Counted from the first letter of the stretch, positions 10,254-20,012 are shown. The stretch: DNA of 64,000 nucleotides from Cryptosporangium arvum DSM 44712 (GCF_000585375.1 NZ_KK073874.1:5982894-6046893); one strand, 5' to 3'. The notes: generated by a model from the sequence alone, not told the origin. Translations and numbers: made by a program.

Positions 10254-10717
10254 AGCGGGCAGGGCGGACGCCCGGCGGCGACCACCCGCACGGCCCTGGC
10301 GACGAACGCCCTGGTCTCGTTGGCGGTGAGGCGCACCCGGAGGCTGTCGAGCTCGTCCTCCGTCTCCTCCTCGTCGTCGGATTGCGCGGTGGCTTCGACG
10401 ATGACCGTGGAGGACTCGGCGTCCCAGGCGAGCGAGAGTGTCCCGACCCGGAACTCCTCCTCCACCGGCGCCGTCAGCGGCGCGGTGTCGACGTCGTCGG
10501 GCTCGTCGCCGGTGTCGGCGCCGAGCCGGCGCTGGGCTTCCTCGAGCAACTCGACGAGCCGCTCCGCCAGCAGCGCCACCTGGGTCTTCTCGAGCACGAC
10601 GCTGACGGTGCGGCTCTCATCGGTGGCCTGCAGGTAGAACGTGCGGTCGCCGGGCTCCCCGACCGTCCCGGCCACGAACCTCTCGGGGCGTTCGAACGCG
10701 TAGACCTGACCTGCCAT
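10190..10717 (-). CDS. DUF3090 family protein
   Basis: A 175-residue protein of unknown function. It begins MAGQVYAFERPERFVAGTVG, typical of DUF3090. The C-terminus holds a potential zinc site, PPCPLCGLPLEAGGHVCPRQ (CxxC...HxC), preceded by an acidic stretch of Asp/Glu. It is the middle gene of the phosphatase-DUF3090-SCO1664 block that accompanies mshC in actinobacteria, so a role linked to thiol metabolism is plausible but undemonstrated. Expression is probably coupled to the downstream gene because the two overlap. Confidence 0.9.
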   Translation of the reverse strand: MAGQVYAFERPERFVAGTVGEPGDRTFYLQATDESRTVSVVLEKTQVALLAERLVELLEEAQRRLGADTGDEPDDVDTAPLTAPVEEEFRVGTLSLAWDAESSTVIVEATAQSDDEEETEDELDSLRVRLTANETRAFVARAVRVVAAGRPPCPLCGLPLEAGGHVCPRQNGYRR

Positions 10718-10768
10718 GCCTCGACCCTACGCGGTCCGGACGCGGGCTGCCTCCACGAGGTCCCCGCG

Positions 10769-11482
10769 TCAGACGGTGCCGGCGCCGCCGCCGACCACCG
10801 CGTCGGAATCGTCGGACGGCTCGGCGTCGCCGGCCGCTTTCGGCGGCGGGAGCAACCCGGTCAGATCGCCCCCGATGTCGTTGACCCGCACCACGAACGG
10901 CCGGGTTTCGGAGTACCGGACGATGCTCACCGAGCACGGGTCGACCACGATGCGCTGGAACAGATCGAGGTGCATGCCGTAGGCGTCGGCCAGGATCGCC
11001 TTGATCACGTCGCCGTGGCTGCAGGCGAGCCAGACCGCGTCCTTGCCGTGGGTCTCCTCGACCTTCGCGTTCCACTCGCGGACCGCCGCGACCGCCCGGG
11101 CCTGGGTGGCCGCCAGCCCCTCCCCCTCCGGCCCGGGGAACACCGCGGCCGACGGGTGCTGCTGGACGACCTTCCAGAGCGGTTCCTTCACCAGATCGGT
11201 GAGCTTGCGCCCGGTCCAGTCGCCGTACTTGCACTCCCCCAGCCGGTCGTCGATCACGGGGGCGATCTCCCGGTTCGCCCAGACCGGTGCCACGGTCTGC
11301 TGGCACCGGTCGAGCGGGCTGGCCACGATCGCCGCGAGCGGCACCGGGCGCAGCCGCTCGGCCACCGCGTCGGCCTGCGTGCGGCCGTGGTCGTCGAGGT
11401 TGACGCCGGGCGTCCAGCCGGCGAGCACCCCGCTGGTGTTCGCGGTACTCCGGCCGTGCCGCAGCAGCACCAGCGTCGGCAT
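10769..11482 (-). CDS. Histidine phosphatase superfamily protein (MSMEG_4193-like)
   Basis: A 237-residue phosphoglycerate-mutase-like phosphatase. The catalytic motif LLRHGRSTAN sits at the N-terminus, SPLDRCQQT supplies the second Arg, and ACSHGD the second catalytic His. ATG 11482 is used because it places RHG at residue 8, as in the family; a longer frame adds 14 residues. It lies between uppP and the DUF3090 gene on the same strand, the arrangement usual for this family in mycothiol producers. The substrate is unknown; phosphomutase activity is only an annotation tradition. Confidence 0.9.
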   Translation of the reverse strand: MPTLVLLRHGRSTANTSGVLAGWTPGVNLDDHGRTQADAVAERLRPVPLAAIVASPLDRCQQTVAPVWANREIAPVIDDRLGECKYGDWTGRKLTDLVKEPLWKVVQQHPSAAVFPGPEGEGLAATQARAVAAVREWNAKVEETHGKDAVWLACSHGDVIKAILADAYGMHLDLFQRIVVDPCSVSIVRYSETRPFVVRVNDIGGDLTGLLPPPKAAGDAEPSDDSDAVVGGGAGTV

Positions 11483-11526
11483 ACGTCCAACCTCATCCCG
11501 GGGAAAGCGAGTGGAAAAGCTCAACC

Positions 11527-12363
11527 CTACGTCGCCGAAATGACCCCGGTTCCGACCAGCAGCAGCACGATCGTGCCGAGCACCACCCGGTAGACGATGA
11601 ACACCGTGTAGCTGTGCTTGGCGATGAACTTCAGCAGCCAGCTCACCGAGGCGTATCCCACGACGAAGCTGACGAGGGTCGCGACGATCGTGTTCGCCCA
11701 GCCGACGCCGCCGGAGATCCGGTCGTACTCGGTGACGCCCTGCAGGATGCTCGCTCCGGTCAGGGCCGGGATCGAGAGCAGGAACGAGAGCTTGGTGATC
11801 GTCACCCGGTCGATGTCACGCAGCAGACCGGCGGACATCGTCGCGCCGGACCGGGAGACGCCCGGCACCAGCGCCGCGCACTGCGCGAGGCCCATGATCA
11901 GTGTGTCCTTCCAGGTGATGTCGGCCTCGTGGCGGCGCTGGGTGGCCGCCCGGTCGGCGAACCACATCACGCCGCTGAAGAGGATCAGCGCGGAGCCGAC
12001 GAACCAGAGGCTGCGCAGCGTCGTCTCGATCGCGTCCTGGAAGAGCAGCCCGACGATGATGATCGGGATCGACCCGATGATCACCGCGACGCCGAGCCGG
12101 AAGTCCGGATCGGTCTTGGGCCGCTTGCCGGCCAGCCCGGCGAAGAACCCGACGATCATCCGGATGATCGTCTCGCGCAGGAAGATGATCGTCGCCAGCA
12201 CCGCGCCGGACTGGATGATCACCGTGAACGCGGTGATGTCCGGGTCGTCGATGCGGTAGCCGAGCAGCTTCTCGATGATCGTCAGGTGCCCGGTGCTGGA
12301 GATCGGGAGGAACTCGGTGAAGCCCTCGACGGCGCCGAGGAGGATCGCTTCGAAGATGTTCAC
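11527..12363 (-). CDS. uppP: Undecaprenyl-diphosphatase UppP
   Basis: A 278-residue polytopic membrane enzyme (BacA/UppP family) that dephosphorylates undecaprenyl diphosphate to recycle the carrier lipid for peptidoglycan and glycan synthesis; it also gives bacitracin tolerance. Hallmarks are EGFTEFLPISSTGHL (residues 13-27) and PGVSRSGAT in the second repeat, with about eight hydrophobic helices. The GTG at 12363 overlaps the stop of the upstream oxidoreductase gene (GTGA), giving coupled translation. UppP is commonly found near mshC in actinobacteria. Confidence 0.95.
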   Translation of the reverse strand: MNIFEAILLGAVEGFTEFLPISSTGHLTIIEKLLGYRIDDPDITAFTVIIQSGAVLATIIFLRETIIRMIVGFFAGLAGKRPKTDPDFRLGVAVIIGSIPIIIVGLLFQDAIETTLRSLWFVGSALILFSGVMWFADRAATQRRHEADITWKDTLIMGLAQCAALVPGVSRSGATMSAGLLRDIDRVTITKLSFLLSIPALTGASILQGVTEYDRISGGVGWANTIVATLVSFVVGYASVSWLLKFIAKHSYTVFIVYRVVLGTIVLLLVGTGVISAT

Positions 12364-13418
12364 TGAGTCGGGGAGTCCAATCCGGCGAGGCGGTAGGCCT
12401 CGTCCACTGCCTGCAGGGTCTCGATGCCCGAGCGCTCGCCGGGGAAGGCCGCCACCGCGACCGTCGTCACTCCCGCGTCGGCCAGCGCACGCAGCCCCTC
12501 GGCGATCCGCTCGACCGGGCCGAGCAACGAGGTGCGGTCGAGGAACTCGAACGGGAGCGCGGCGTAGGCCCCCTCGTAGTCGCGCCGCAGGTACTTCTCC
12601 TGCACCTCGGCGGCCTCGTCGGCGTAGCCCATCCGGACCGCGAGCCGGTTGTAGAAGTTCTGTTCCCGGCTGCCCATCCCGCCGACGTAGAGCCCGGCGT
12701 ACCAGCGCACCGCGTTCGCGCACTCCTCCGGGTCGTCGCCGACGACGACCGGGACGGTCGCGACGACGTCGAAGTCCTCCATCGACTTCCCGGCCTTCTC
12801 GCGGCCGGCGCGCACCAGCTCGAGCTGCTCCGGCCCGAACTCGGTGGAGTAGAAGATCGCCAGCAGGCCGTCGGCGATCTCGCCGGCCAGCTCGAGGTTC
12901 TTCGGCCCGACCGCGGCCAGGTAGGTGGGGATGTGGTCGCGCACCGGGTGCACGGTCAGCATCAGCGCCTTGCCCGGCCCGTCCGGCAGCGGCAGCTGGT
13001 AGTGCGCGCCGTCGTACTTCACCCGGCGCTTGCGCTCCAGGGCCATCCGGACGACGTCGACGTACTCGCGGGTGCGCGCCAGCGGCTTGTCGAACCGGAC
13101 GCCGTGCCAGCCCTCGGAGACCTGCGGGCCGGAGACGCCCAGGCCGAGCCGGAACCGGCCGCCGGAGAGCGTGTCGAGCGTCGCGGCGGTCATCGCGGTC
13201 ATCGCCGGCGACCGGCCGGGGATCTGGAAGATGGCCGACCCGATGTCGATCTGTTCGGTCTGGGCCGCGACCCAGGCGAGCACGGTGGCCGCGTCCGATC
13301 CGTAGGCTTCCGCCACCCAGACCGACGACCAGCCGAGACGATCCGCTTCCCGGGCCAGTTCCAGGTTCGCGGCGTCGTTGCCCGCGCCCCAGTACCCGAG
13401 GTTCACCCCCAGTTTCAC
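12360..13418 (-). CDS. LLM-class F420-dependent oxidoreductase
   Basis: A 352-residue luciferase-like monooxygenase-fold protein. It has the TIM-barrel start MKLGVNLGYWG, WVAEAYGSDA, IGSAIFQIPGRSP, LGLGVSGPQVSEGWHG and a late segment LADAGVTTVAVAAFPG. These are typical of the LLM class F420-dependent enzymes of actinobacteria that transfer hydride via coenzyme F420 rather than FMN. First gene of a five-gene minus-strand run (this gene, uppP, phosphatase, DUF3090, SCO1664-like). Start GTG 13418. Substrate unknown. Confidence 0.9.
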   Translation of the reverse strand: MKLGVNLGYWGAGNDAANLELAREADRLGWSSVWVAEAYGSDAATVLAWVAAQTEQIDIGSAIFQIPGRSPAMTAMTAATLDTLSGGRFRLGLGVSGPQVSEGWHGVRFDKPLARTREYVDVVRMALERKRRVKYDGAHYQLPLPDGPGKALMLTVHPVRDHIPTYLAAVGPKNLELAGEIADGLLAIFYSTEFGPEQLELVRAGREKAGKSMEDFDVVATVPVVVGDDPEECANAVRWYAGLYVGGMGSREQNFYNRLAVRMGYADEAAEVQEKYLRRDYEGAYAALPFEFLDRTSLLGPVERIAEGLRALADAGVTTVAVAAFPGERSGIETLQAVDEAYRLAGLDSPTQ

Positions 13419-13510
13419 GTGCCACTCCCGTCTCGGTGTGAGGTCACGGCGCAGCGTAACGGCGGGTCGGTGCTCCGGTGTGGGGTGGGGCGACGGTAGC
13501 GTCCGCTGCC

Positions 13511-14479
13511 ATGGAACTGCGTGCCCTCGGCCACAGCGGGCTGATGGTGTCCCGGCTCGCGCTGGGAACGATGTCCTGGGGGCGGGACACTGAAGCGGAC
13601 GACGCCGCCGAGCAGCTCAAGGCGTTCACCGACGCCGGTGGGACGCTCGTCGACACGGCTGACGTCTACGCGGACGGTCGCGCCGAGGAGCTCCTGGGCG
13701 AACTGATCGGACCGGTCGTCCCGCGTTCCGCGGTGCAGATCGCCACCAAGGCGGTGGCGGTCCCGGCCCTGCGGCGGCGCGACGCGTCCCGGGGGCATCT
13801 GCTCTCGGCTCTGGACGCCTCGCTGGCGCGCCTGCGCACCGATCACGTCGATCTCTGGCAGCTGCACGCGTGGGACCCGCACACGCCGCTCGAGGAGACG
13901 CTCTCGGCCGTCGACATCGCGGTCAGCACCGGGCGGGCGCGCTACGTCGGCATGTCGAACTACACCGGCTGGCAGACCGCGAAGGCGGCCACCTGGCAGC
14001 TCGCGCACGGCCGCCCGCGGCTGATCTCCACCCAGGTCGAGTACTCGCTGCTCGAACGCGGCGTCGAGCGCGAGGTCGTGCCGGCCGCGCTGGATCTCGG
14101 GATCGGGCTGCTGCCCTGGTCGCCGCTCGGCCGCGGGGTGCTGACCGGCAAGTACCGGCACGGCACGCCGAACGATTCGCGGGGCGCATCGCCGCACTTC
14201 GAACGGTTCGTCGGCCGGTTCCTGGAGCACCGGTCGGCGCGGGTCGTCGAAGCGGTCGCGACCGCCGCCGACGGCCTCGGGGTCTCGCCGCTCGCGGTGT
14301 CGCTGGCCTGGATCCGCGACCGGCCGGCGGTGGCCGCGCCGGTCGTCGGCGCCCGCACGGTGGGGCAGCTGATGGGCTCGCTGCAGACCGAGTCGCTGAC
14401 GCTGCCGGCGGAGATCCGGCGCGCGCTCGACGACGTGTCCGCGCCCGAGTTCGGGTACCCGGAACGGGACGGTGGGTGA
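13511..14479 (+). CDS. Aldo/keto reductase
   Basis: A 322-residue NADPH-dependent aldo/keto reductase. It shows the family opening MELRALGHSGLMVSRLALGT, the catalytic Asp and Tyr in VDTADVYADG, the catalytic Lys in IATKAVAV and the DHVDLWQLHAWD strand carrying the active-site His. ATG 13511 is chosen because the family starts directly before LGxSGL; the 11-residue extension is not conserved-looking. Divergent from the LLM oxidoreductase. DUF5703 and M48 genes follow on the same strand, an arrangement seen in other actinobacteria. Substrate unknown. Confidence 0.92.
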   Translation: MELRALGHSGLMVSRLALGTMSWGRDTEADDAAEQLKAFTDAGGTLVDTADVYADGRAEELLGELIGPVVPRSAVQIATKAVAVPALRRRDASRGHLLSALDASLARLRTDHVDLWQLHAWDPHTPLEETLSAVDIAVSTGRARYVGMSNYTGWQTAKAATWQLAHGRPRLISTQVEYSLLERGVEREVVPAALDLGIGLLPWSPLGRGVLTGKYRHGTPNDSRGASPHFERFVGRFLEHRSARVVEAVATAADGLGVSPLAVSLAWIRDRPAVAAPVVGARTVGQLMGSLQTESLTLPAEIRRALDDVSAPEFGYPERDGG

Positions 14480-14519
14480 GTTCGCCGCCACCGCGCGGAG
14501 ATTGAGGCACTATGGCTGA

Positions 14520-14717
14520 GTGCCCCCAGATTACGAGTACGCACCGCTGCGGTTGCCACCCGGAACCGACCGGGTGTCCGCCCAGGTGGAGCTGACGATC
14601 CGGGCCGAGTACGGAGGCTGGGAGCTGGCGCGGGTCCGGCTCTACGCCGACGGCACTCGCAAGGTCGTCCTGCGCCGCCGCCGCACTGCTTCGTCCAGCC
14701 CCGCCCTGGCGACCTAG
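14520..14717 (+). CDS. DUF5703 family small protein
   Basis: A 65-residue protein starting at GTG 14520. The pattern YEYAPLRLPPGT followed by AEYGGWELARVRLYADGTRK and a basic RRRR tail matches DUF5703, a small cytoplasmic family of unknown function common in actinobacteria. It lies 40 bp after the aldo/keto reductase and 39 bp before the M48 peptidase, so the three may be co-transcribed. Confidence 0.8.
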   Translation: MPPDYEYAPLRLPPGTDRVSAQVELTIRAEYGGWELARVRLYADGTRKVVLRRRRTASSSPALAT

Positions 14718-14756
14718 TTCTAGGCTGGCCTCCGAGAGCTTCGAGGGAGGCCCCCG

Positions 14757-15752
14757 ATGACCATCGAGATCTCGACCGAACGCCGCCGGTTCCCCGGCGT
14801 CAGCCCCCGCGCCTACGAGCACCCCGCCGACCGCGGCGCGCTGGTCGCGCTACGCGCGGTACCCGGCCTGCCGTCCGTGCTGCGGGCACTGTCCGGGGCG
14901 GTCGGCGAACGCCGGGAGCGGCTCCTGCTGCTCGCCTCGGCGGTGAAGGTGACGACAAAACAGTTCCCCGAGGTGCACGCCCTGCGCCTGGAGTGCGCGG
15001 CGACGCTCGACATCAGCCCCGTGCCCGAGGTGTTCGTCCTGCGCAACCCGGAACCGATCGCGATGACGATCGGCATGGATGCGCCGTTCCTGGTGCTGAG
15101 CACCGGCCTGATCGAGCTGCTCGACACCGATGGGCTGCGGTTCACGATCGGCCACGAGATGGGCCACGTGCTCAGTGGGCACGCGGTCTACCGGACGCTG
15201 CTGCTGCACCTGACCAGCGCGTCGCTCAACCTGGCCTGGTTCCCGATCGGCTACTGGGGGCTGCGGGCGATCCGGCTCGCGCTCGAGGAGTGGTACCGCA
15301 AGTCCGAACTCTCCTGCGACCGGGCCGGGCTGCTCTGCGGCCAGGACCCGCAGGCGGCGCTGCGTACGCACGCGCTGATGGCCGGGGCGATGAGCACCGG
15401 CCCGGACGAGCTCGTCGACTTCCTCGCGCAGGCGGACGAGTACGACGACGCCGCGGACATCCGCGACAGCCTGCTCAAGCTCGGGCACCTGTCGGGACGT
15501 TCGCACCCGCTGCCGGCGCTGCGCGCGGCCGAACTGCAGCGGTGGGCGACCTCCGACGAGTACACGGCCGTGGTCGGGGGCGCGTACCCGCGCCGGGTCG
15601 ACGACCCGGACACGTCGTTCACCGCCGAGGTGAAGGCCGCCGCGGGCGCCTACCGGGACGCGGTGGCGTCGTCGAACGACCCGCTCGCCAAGCTCGTCAC
15701 GAAGGCCGGCGGAGCGGTGGCCGACGGCCTGCGGAGCTTCCGCAGGCCGTAG
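14757..15752 (+). CDS. M48-family zinc metallopeptidase
   Basis: A 331-residue HtpX/Ste24-related metallopeptidase. The HEMGH zinc motif is at residues 133-137, and the third ligand is probably the Glu in KSELSCDRAG, a standard M48 pattern. A hydrophobic stretch between them (LLLHLTSASLNLAWFPIGYW) could associate with the membrane, although HtpX-type N-terminal membrane helices are absent. GAGGGAGG precedes the ATG. The substrate is unknown; M48 enzymes often degrade misfolded or membrane proteins. A 12-bp-arm hairpin at the very 3' end probably terminates transcription. Confidence 0.9.
   Translation: MTIEISTERRRFPGVSPRAYEHPADRGALVALRAVPGLPSVLRALSGAVGERRERLLLLASAVKVTTKQFPEVHALRLECAATLDISPVPEVFVLRNPEPIAMTIGMDAPFLVLSTGLIELLDTDGLRFTIGHEMGHVLSGHAVYRTLLLHLTSASLNLAWFPIGYWGLRAIRLALEEWYRKSELSCDRAGLLCGQDPQAALRTHALMAGAMSTGPDELVDFLAQADEYDDAADIRDSLLKLGHLSGRSHPLPALRAAELQRWATSDEYTAVVGGAYPRRVDDPDTSFTAEVKAAAGAYRDAVASSNDPLAKLVTKAGGAVADGLRSFRRP
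15724..15750. terminator. Stem-loop overlapping the M48 gene 3' end
   Basis: Perfect 12-bp inverted repeat (acggcctgcgga / tccgcaggccgt) with a GCT loop, lying inside the last codons of the M48 gene and just before the convergent gene's stop. There is no strong T-run, as is common for actinobacterial terminators. Confidence 0.55.
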
Positions 15753-15759
15753 CCGGCCG

Positions 15760-16476
15760 CTACCAGAGGCGCGCCGCGGAGCCGTTCACCGGATCGCGGG
15801 GCGCCGGCACCGGTTCCTCGAGCGACTCCTCGTCGACGATCTCCTCGTCCATCCGGTAGAGCTGCACCTCGTCGGGGCTGAGCAGCAGCGGGTCGGCCCC
15901 GCCGGACGCCGGGGCGTCGGCGAAGGTCAGCGGCCGGTGCAGCGCGTTGACCAGCAGCACGCCGTTGCCGGGCACGAGGTCCTCGGGGTAGGCGTCGAGC
16001 GCGGCGACCGTGCCGTCACCGGCCTGCACCAGCTCGTTCACCGCTTCGCCGACGTCGGTGACCGGGCGGGCGGCGTGGGTGGAGTCCACCGCCGCCCACG
16101 ACGTCCGGCGCGCCTCGGTGGCCAGCGAGAGCAGCCGGGACGGTTCCGGGATCACGTAGTCGCGCCGGTGGCGCACCGACACCATGACCGCGCTGTCGCC
16201 GGCCGGTGCGCCGCCGGTCGGCCGGCTCGGGGCCGGGGGTGCGCCCGGCGCCGCCTCGGGTTCGGCGTCGGACTCCAGGTACTCGCAGTCCCAGGGGGTG
16301 ACCTCGTCGTAGATCTCGCTGATCAGGTCGTCGTAGCGGACCGTGGCGTTGTTCAGCGCCACGTAGGCACGCCAGATCCGTTCCTCGGGCGCACCGGCTC
16401 GCAGCACGGCGCGATGGTTCCGGGCGGCGCTGACGACCGCCTCCAGCGCCGCGTCGATCTGGGCTTCGGTAGACAT
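15760..16476 (-). CDS. Conserved hypothetical acidic protein
   Basis: A 238-residue protein of unknown function, with no signal peptide or membrane segment. The N-terminal part is helical in appearance (MSTEAQIDAALEAVVSAARN, then RIWRAYVALNNATVRYDDLI). A Pro/Ala-rich acidic linker and a beta-rich part (VMVSVRHRRDYVIPEP) follow, and the tail is acidic (MDEEIVDEESLEEPVP). ATG 16476 is preferred over a TTG at 16503 because a GGGAG lies upstream. It follows the M20 peptidase gene on the same strand by 23 bp and is likely co-transcribed with it. I do not recognise the family. Confidence 0.7.
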   Translation of the reverse strand: MSTEAQIDAALEAVVSAARNHRAVLRAGAPEERIWRAYVALNNATVRYDDLISEIYDEVTPWDCEYLESDAEPEAAPGAPPAPSRPTGGAPAGDSAVMVSVRHRRDYVIPEPSRLLSLATEARRTSWAAVDSTHAARPVTDVGEAVNELVQAGDGTVAALDAYPEDLVPGNGVLLVNALHRPLTFADAPASGGADPLLLSPDEVQLYRMDEEIVDEESLEEPVPAPRDPVNGSAARLW

Positions 16477-16499
16477 TCCTGAGCTCCCAGCGGCCGTGG

Positions 16500-17807
16500 T
16501 CAACTACGAGAGAGAAAGCGGTCCAGCACACGTACCCCGAAGCGTAGGCCGTCGATCGGCACCCGCTCGTCGACACCGTGGAACAGCGACGCGAAATCGA
16601 GATCCGCGGGCAGCCGGAGCGGGGCGAACCCGAAGCACCGGATGCCCAGCCGCGACAGCGCCTTGCCGTCGGTGCCCCCGGAGAGCATGTACGGCACCGG
16701 GCGCGCCCCCGGGTCCTCGAAGCGCAGCGCGTCGGCCATCGCGTCGACGAGCGCACCGTCGAACGTGGTCTCCAGCGGGATCTGCTCCATCGTCGGCTCG
16801 ACCGTGACGCCGGGGCCGGCGAGCTCGCGGATCGTCGCCAGGAACTCCCGCTCCTGCCCGGGCAGCACCCGCCCGTCGATCGCGGCGGTGGCCGAGCCGG
16901 GGATGACGTTCACCTTGTACCCGGCGTCGAGCATCGTCGGGTTGGCGGTGTTGCGCAGCGTCGCGCCGATGATGCGTGCGATCGGGCCGAGCTTCGCGAT
17001 GGCCAGCTCCGGCTCGTCGGGGTCGAACTCGATCCCGAGCGCGTCGCTCGCCTCCTCGAGGAAACGCCGGACGGTGTCGGTGAGCACGAGCGGGAACCGG
17101 TGGCGCCCGATGCGCGACACCGCCTCGGACAGCGTGGTGATCGCGTTGTCCTCGTGGGTGAACGAACCGTGGCCGGCTTGACCGGTGGCGGTCAGCCGCA
17201 GCCACTCGATGCCCTTCTCCGCGGTCTCGATCAGGTAGAGCCGCAGGTCGTCGGTGACGCTGACGGAGAACCCGCCGACCTCGCTGATCGCTTCGGTGCA
17301 CCCCTCGAACCACTCGGGGTGGTTCTCCACCAGCCAGTGCGCGCCGTGGACGCTGCCGGCCTCCTCGTCGGCGAAGAACGCGAGCGTGACGTCGCGCGGG
17401 GGCTTGCGGCCCTCGCGGGCCCACTGGCGCACCAGCGCCAGGATCATCGCGTCCATGTCCTTCATGTCGACCGCGCCGCGACCCCAGAGGTAGTCGTCGC
17501 GGATCTCGCCGGAGAACGGGTCGACCGACCAGTCGGCGGCGTTGGCGGGCACCACGTCGAGGTGGCCGTGCAGCACCAGCCCGCCGCGGCCGGGGTCACT
17601 GCCCTCGATGCGCGCCACGACGCTGGCCCGGCCGGGCTCGCTCTCGTAGATCTGTGCGGCGATGCCGACCTCGTCGAGCTTGGCCGCGACGTACTCGGCC
17701 GCCGCCCGCTCCCCCGCGCTGGTCGCGGTCTCACCGGTGTTCGTGGTGTCGATCCGGATGAGGTCGCGAGCGAGATCGACGACTTCTTCTTCGGCGCTGG
17801 GGCTCAT
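16500..17807 (-). CDS. M20/M25/M40-family metallo-dipeptidase
   Basis: A 435-residue zinc hydrolase of the M20 family (dipeptidase, deacetylase or carboxypeptidase-like; cytoplasmic). LVLHGHLDVVP carries the first metal His and the catalytic Asp, WGRGAVDMKD the bridging Asp, and FADEEAGS the catalytic Glu. A dimerisation insert follows (TATGQAGHGSFTHEDNA), and a late His is in SLFHGVDE. Members of this size in actinobacteria are usually annotated as M20/M25/M40 peptidases of unknown substrate. Divergent from nadE. Confidence 0.92.
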   Translation of the reverse strand: MSPSAEEEVVDLARDLIRIDTTNTGETATSAGERAAAEYVAAKLDEVGIAAQIYESEPGRASVVARIEGSDPGRGGLVLHGHLDVVPANAADWSVDPFSGEIRDDYLWGRGAVDMKDMDAMILALVRQWAREGRKPPRDVTLAFFADEEAGSVHGAHWLVENHPEWFEGCTEAISEVGGFSVSVTDDLRLYLIETAEKGIEWLRLTATGQAGHGSFTHEDNAITTLSEAVSRIGRHRFPLVLTDTVRRFLEEASDALGIEFDPDEPELAIAKLGPIARIIGATLRNTANPTMLDAGYKVNVIPGSATAAIDGRVLPGQEREFLATIRELAGPGVTVEPTMEQIPLETTFDGALVDAMADALRFEDPGARPVPYMLSGGTDGKALSRLGIRCFGFAPLRLPADLDFASLFHGVDERVPIDGLRFGVRVLDRFLSRS

Positions 17808-17923
17808 GCGCCCTTGATACCAGCCCCCGCCGACAACCGGTCGGCGCGAGCGCGCCGAGTTTGGCGGGCGCCGGGTGTGCCGATCACCAGGGCACCGACC
17901 GGCCTCTGCGAAACTGACTGCTG

Positions 17924-19966
17924 ATGGACTTCTACTCTGCTTACGACCAGGGCTTCTTCCGGGTGGCGTCGTGCACGCTGCACACCACCATCGCCGACCC
18001 CGCCGCCAACGCCGACGCCGTGCTCGCCACCGCGCGGGAGTGCCACGACGAGGGGGTGGGCCTCGCGGTGTTCCCGGAGCTCACGCTCTCGGGCTACTCG
18101 ATCGAGGACCTGCTGCTGTCGGACTCGCTCCTGGACGCGGTGGAGGACGCGATCAGCACGATCGCGGCCGCGTCGGCGGAGCTGCGCCCGGTGCTCGTCG
18201 TCGGCGCGCCGCTGCGCTACCGCCACCGGCTCTACAACACCGCGGTGGTGATCCACCGCGGCCGGGTCCTCGGCGTCGCCCCGAAGTCGTACCTGCCGAC
18301 CTACCGCGAGTTCTACGAGCGCCGCCATTTCGCCCCCGGTGACGACGTCCGCGGCGAGCTCCGGCTGGGCGGTGTCGACGTGCCCTTCGGGGCCGACCTG
18401 CTGTTCGACGCCGTCGACGTGCCCGGGTTCGTGCTGCACGTCGAGGTCTGCGAGGACATGTGGGTGCCGATCCCGCCCAGCGCCGAGGCGGCGCTGGCCG
18501 GGGCCACGGTGCTGGTCAACCTGTCCGGCAGCCCGATCACGATCGGGCGGGCCGAGGACCGGAAGCTGTACTCGCGTTCGGCCTCGTCGCGGTGCCTGGC
18601 CGCCTACGTCTACGCGGCGGCCGGTGAGGGCGAGTCCAGCACGGACCTGTCCTGGGACGGGCAGACGCTGATCTTCGAGAACGGCGTGCTGCTGGCCGAG
18701 AGCGACCGGTTCCCCGACGGTCCCCGCCGGGCGGTCGCCGACGTCGACCTCGACCTGATCCGCGCCGAGCGGCTCCGGATGGGGACCTTCGACGACAACC
18801 GCCGCCACCACGCCGCCCGCGTGGACGGCTTCCGCCGGGTGGACTTCGCGGTCGAGCCGCCCGAGGGCGACATCGGGCTGCGGCGGCCGCTGGCCCGCTA
18901 CCCGTTCGTCCCGGCCGACGCCTCCCGGCTTGAGCAGGACTGCTACGAGGCCTACAACATCCAGGTGTCGGGTCTGGAGCAGCGTCTCCGCGCGATCGGC
19001 GGGCCGAAGGTCGTCATCGGCGTCTCCGGCGGGCTGGACTCCACCCACGCGCTGATCGTCGCGGCCAAGGCGATGGACCGGCTGCACCGCCCGCGCACCG
19101 ACATCCTGGCGTTCACGATGCCCGGGTTCGCCACCAGCGACCACACCCGCAACAACGCGGTCGCGCTGGCCGAGGCGCTGGGCGTGACGTTCGAGACGCT
19201 CGACATCCGGCCGGCCGCGACGCAGATGCTCACCGACCTCGGTCACCCGTTCGGGCGGGGCGAGGAGGTCTACGACGTCACGTTCGAGAACGTCCAGGCC
19301 GGGTTGCGCACCGACTACCTGTTCCGGGCGGCCAACCAGCGCAACGGCATCGTGCTGGGCACCGGCGACCTGTCCGAGCTGGCGCTGGGCTGGTCGACCT
19401 ACGGCGTCGGCGACCAGATGTCGCACTACAACGTCAACGCGGGCGTCCCGAAGACGCTGATGCAGCACCTGATCCGCTGGGTCACCGCCTCCGGCCAGTT
19501 CACCGCCGAGGTCGACAAGGTGCTCCAGGCGGTCCTGGACACCGAGATCACGCCCGAGCTGGTCCCCACTCGTCAGGGTGAGGTGCCGCAGAGCACCGAG
19601 GCCAAGATCGGGCCGTACGCGCTGCAGGACTTCTCGCTCTTCCACGTCCTGCGCTACGGCTTCGGCCCGGCCCGGATCGCGTTCCTGGCGCTGCACGCCT
19701 GGCGGGACGTCGAGGCCGGCGAGTGGCCGCCGAACTACCCGCAGCAGCACCGCAACGCCTACGACCTGGCGGCGATCCGGCGCTGGCTCGAGGTGTTCGT
19801 GCAGCGCTTCTACTCGTTCAGCCAGTTCAAGCGGTCGGCGCTGCCGAACGGCCCGAAGGTGTCCGCGGGCGGGTCGCTCTCGCCGCGCGGCGACTGGCGG
19901 GCCCCGTCGGACGCGTCCGCCCGGACCTGGTTGGACGCGCTGCACCGCGACGTTCCGGAGTCTTGA
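17924..19966 (+). CDS. nadE: Glutamine-dependent NAD(+) synthetase
   Basis: A 680-residue two-domain enzyme making NAD from deamido-NAD, ATP and glutamine. The N-terminal CN-hydrolase (glutaminase) domain has the Glu-Lys-Cys triad: Glu52 in [10 protein letters not shown], a Lys in VAPKSYLP and the Cys in HVEVCEDMW. The C-terminal synthetase domain has the P-loop SGGLDST and the ATP/NaAD-binding segments [12 protein letters not shown] and [10 protein letters not shown]. The length and domain order are those of the actinobacterial (M. tuberculosis-type) enzyme, which uses glutamine through an ammonia tunnel. An NAD kinase gene lies 16 kb further on. Confidence 0.97.
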   Translation: MDFYSAYDQGFFRVASCTLHTTIADPAANADAVLATARECHDEGVGLAVFPELTLSGYSIEDLLLSDSLLDAVEDAISTIAAASAELRPVLVVGAPLRYRHRLYNTAVVIHRGRVLGVAPKSYLPTYREFYERRHFAPGDDVRGELRLGGVDVPFGADLLFDAVDVPGFVLHVEVCEDMWVPIPPSAEAALAGATVLVNLSGSPITIGRAEDRKLYSRSASSRCLAAYVYAAAGEGESSTDLSWDGQTLIFENGVLLAESDRFPDGPRRAVADVDLDLIRAERLRMGTFDDNRRHHAARVDGFRRVDFAVEPPEGDIGLRRPLARYPFVPADASRLEQDCYEAYNIQVSGLEQRLRAIGGPKVVIGVSGGLDSTHALIVAAKAMDRLHRPRTDILAFTMPGFATSDHTRNNAVALAEALGVTFETLDIRPAATQMLTDLGHPFGRGEEVYDVTFENVQAGLRTDYLFRAANQRNGIVLGTGDLSELALGWSTYGVGDQMSHYNVNAGVPKTLMQHLIRWVTASGQFTAEVDKVLQAVLDTEITPELVPTRQGEVPQSTEAKIGPYALQDFSLFHVLRYGFGPARIAFLALHAWRDVEAGEWPPNYPQQHRNAYDLAAIRRWLEVFVQRFYSFSQFKRSALPNGPKVSAGGSLSPRGDWRAPSDASARTWLDALHRDVPES

Positions 19967-20012
19967 GTACCTGATCGTCCCTTCCTGGGGCATTCATCTC
20001 GGCCGAACGGTG

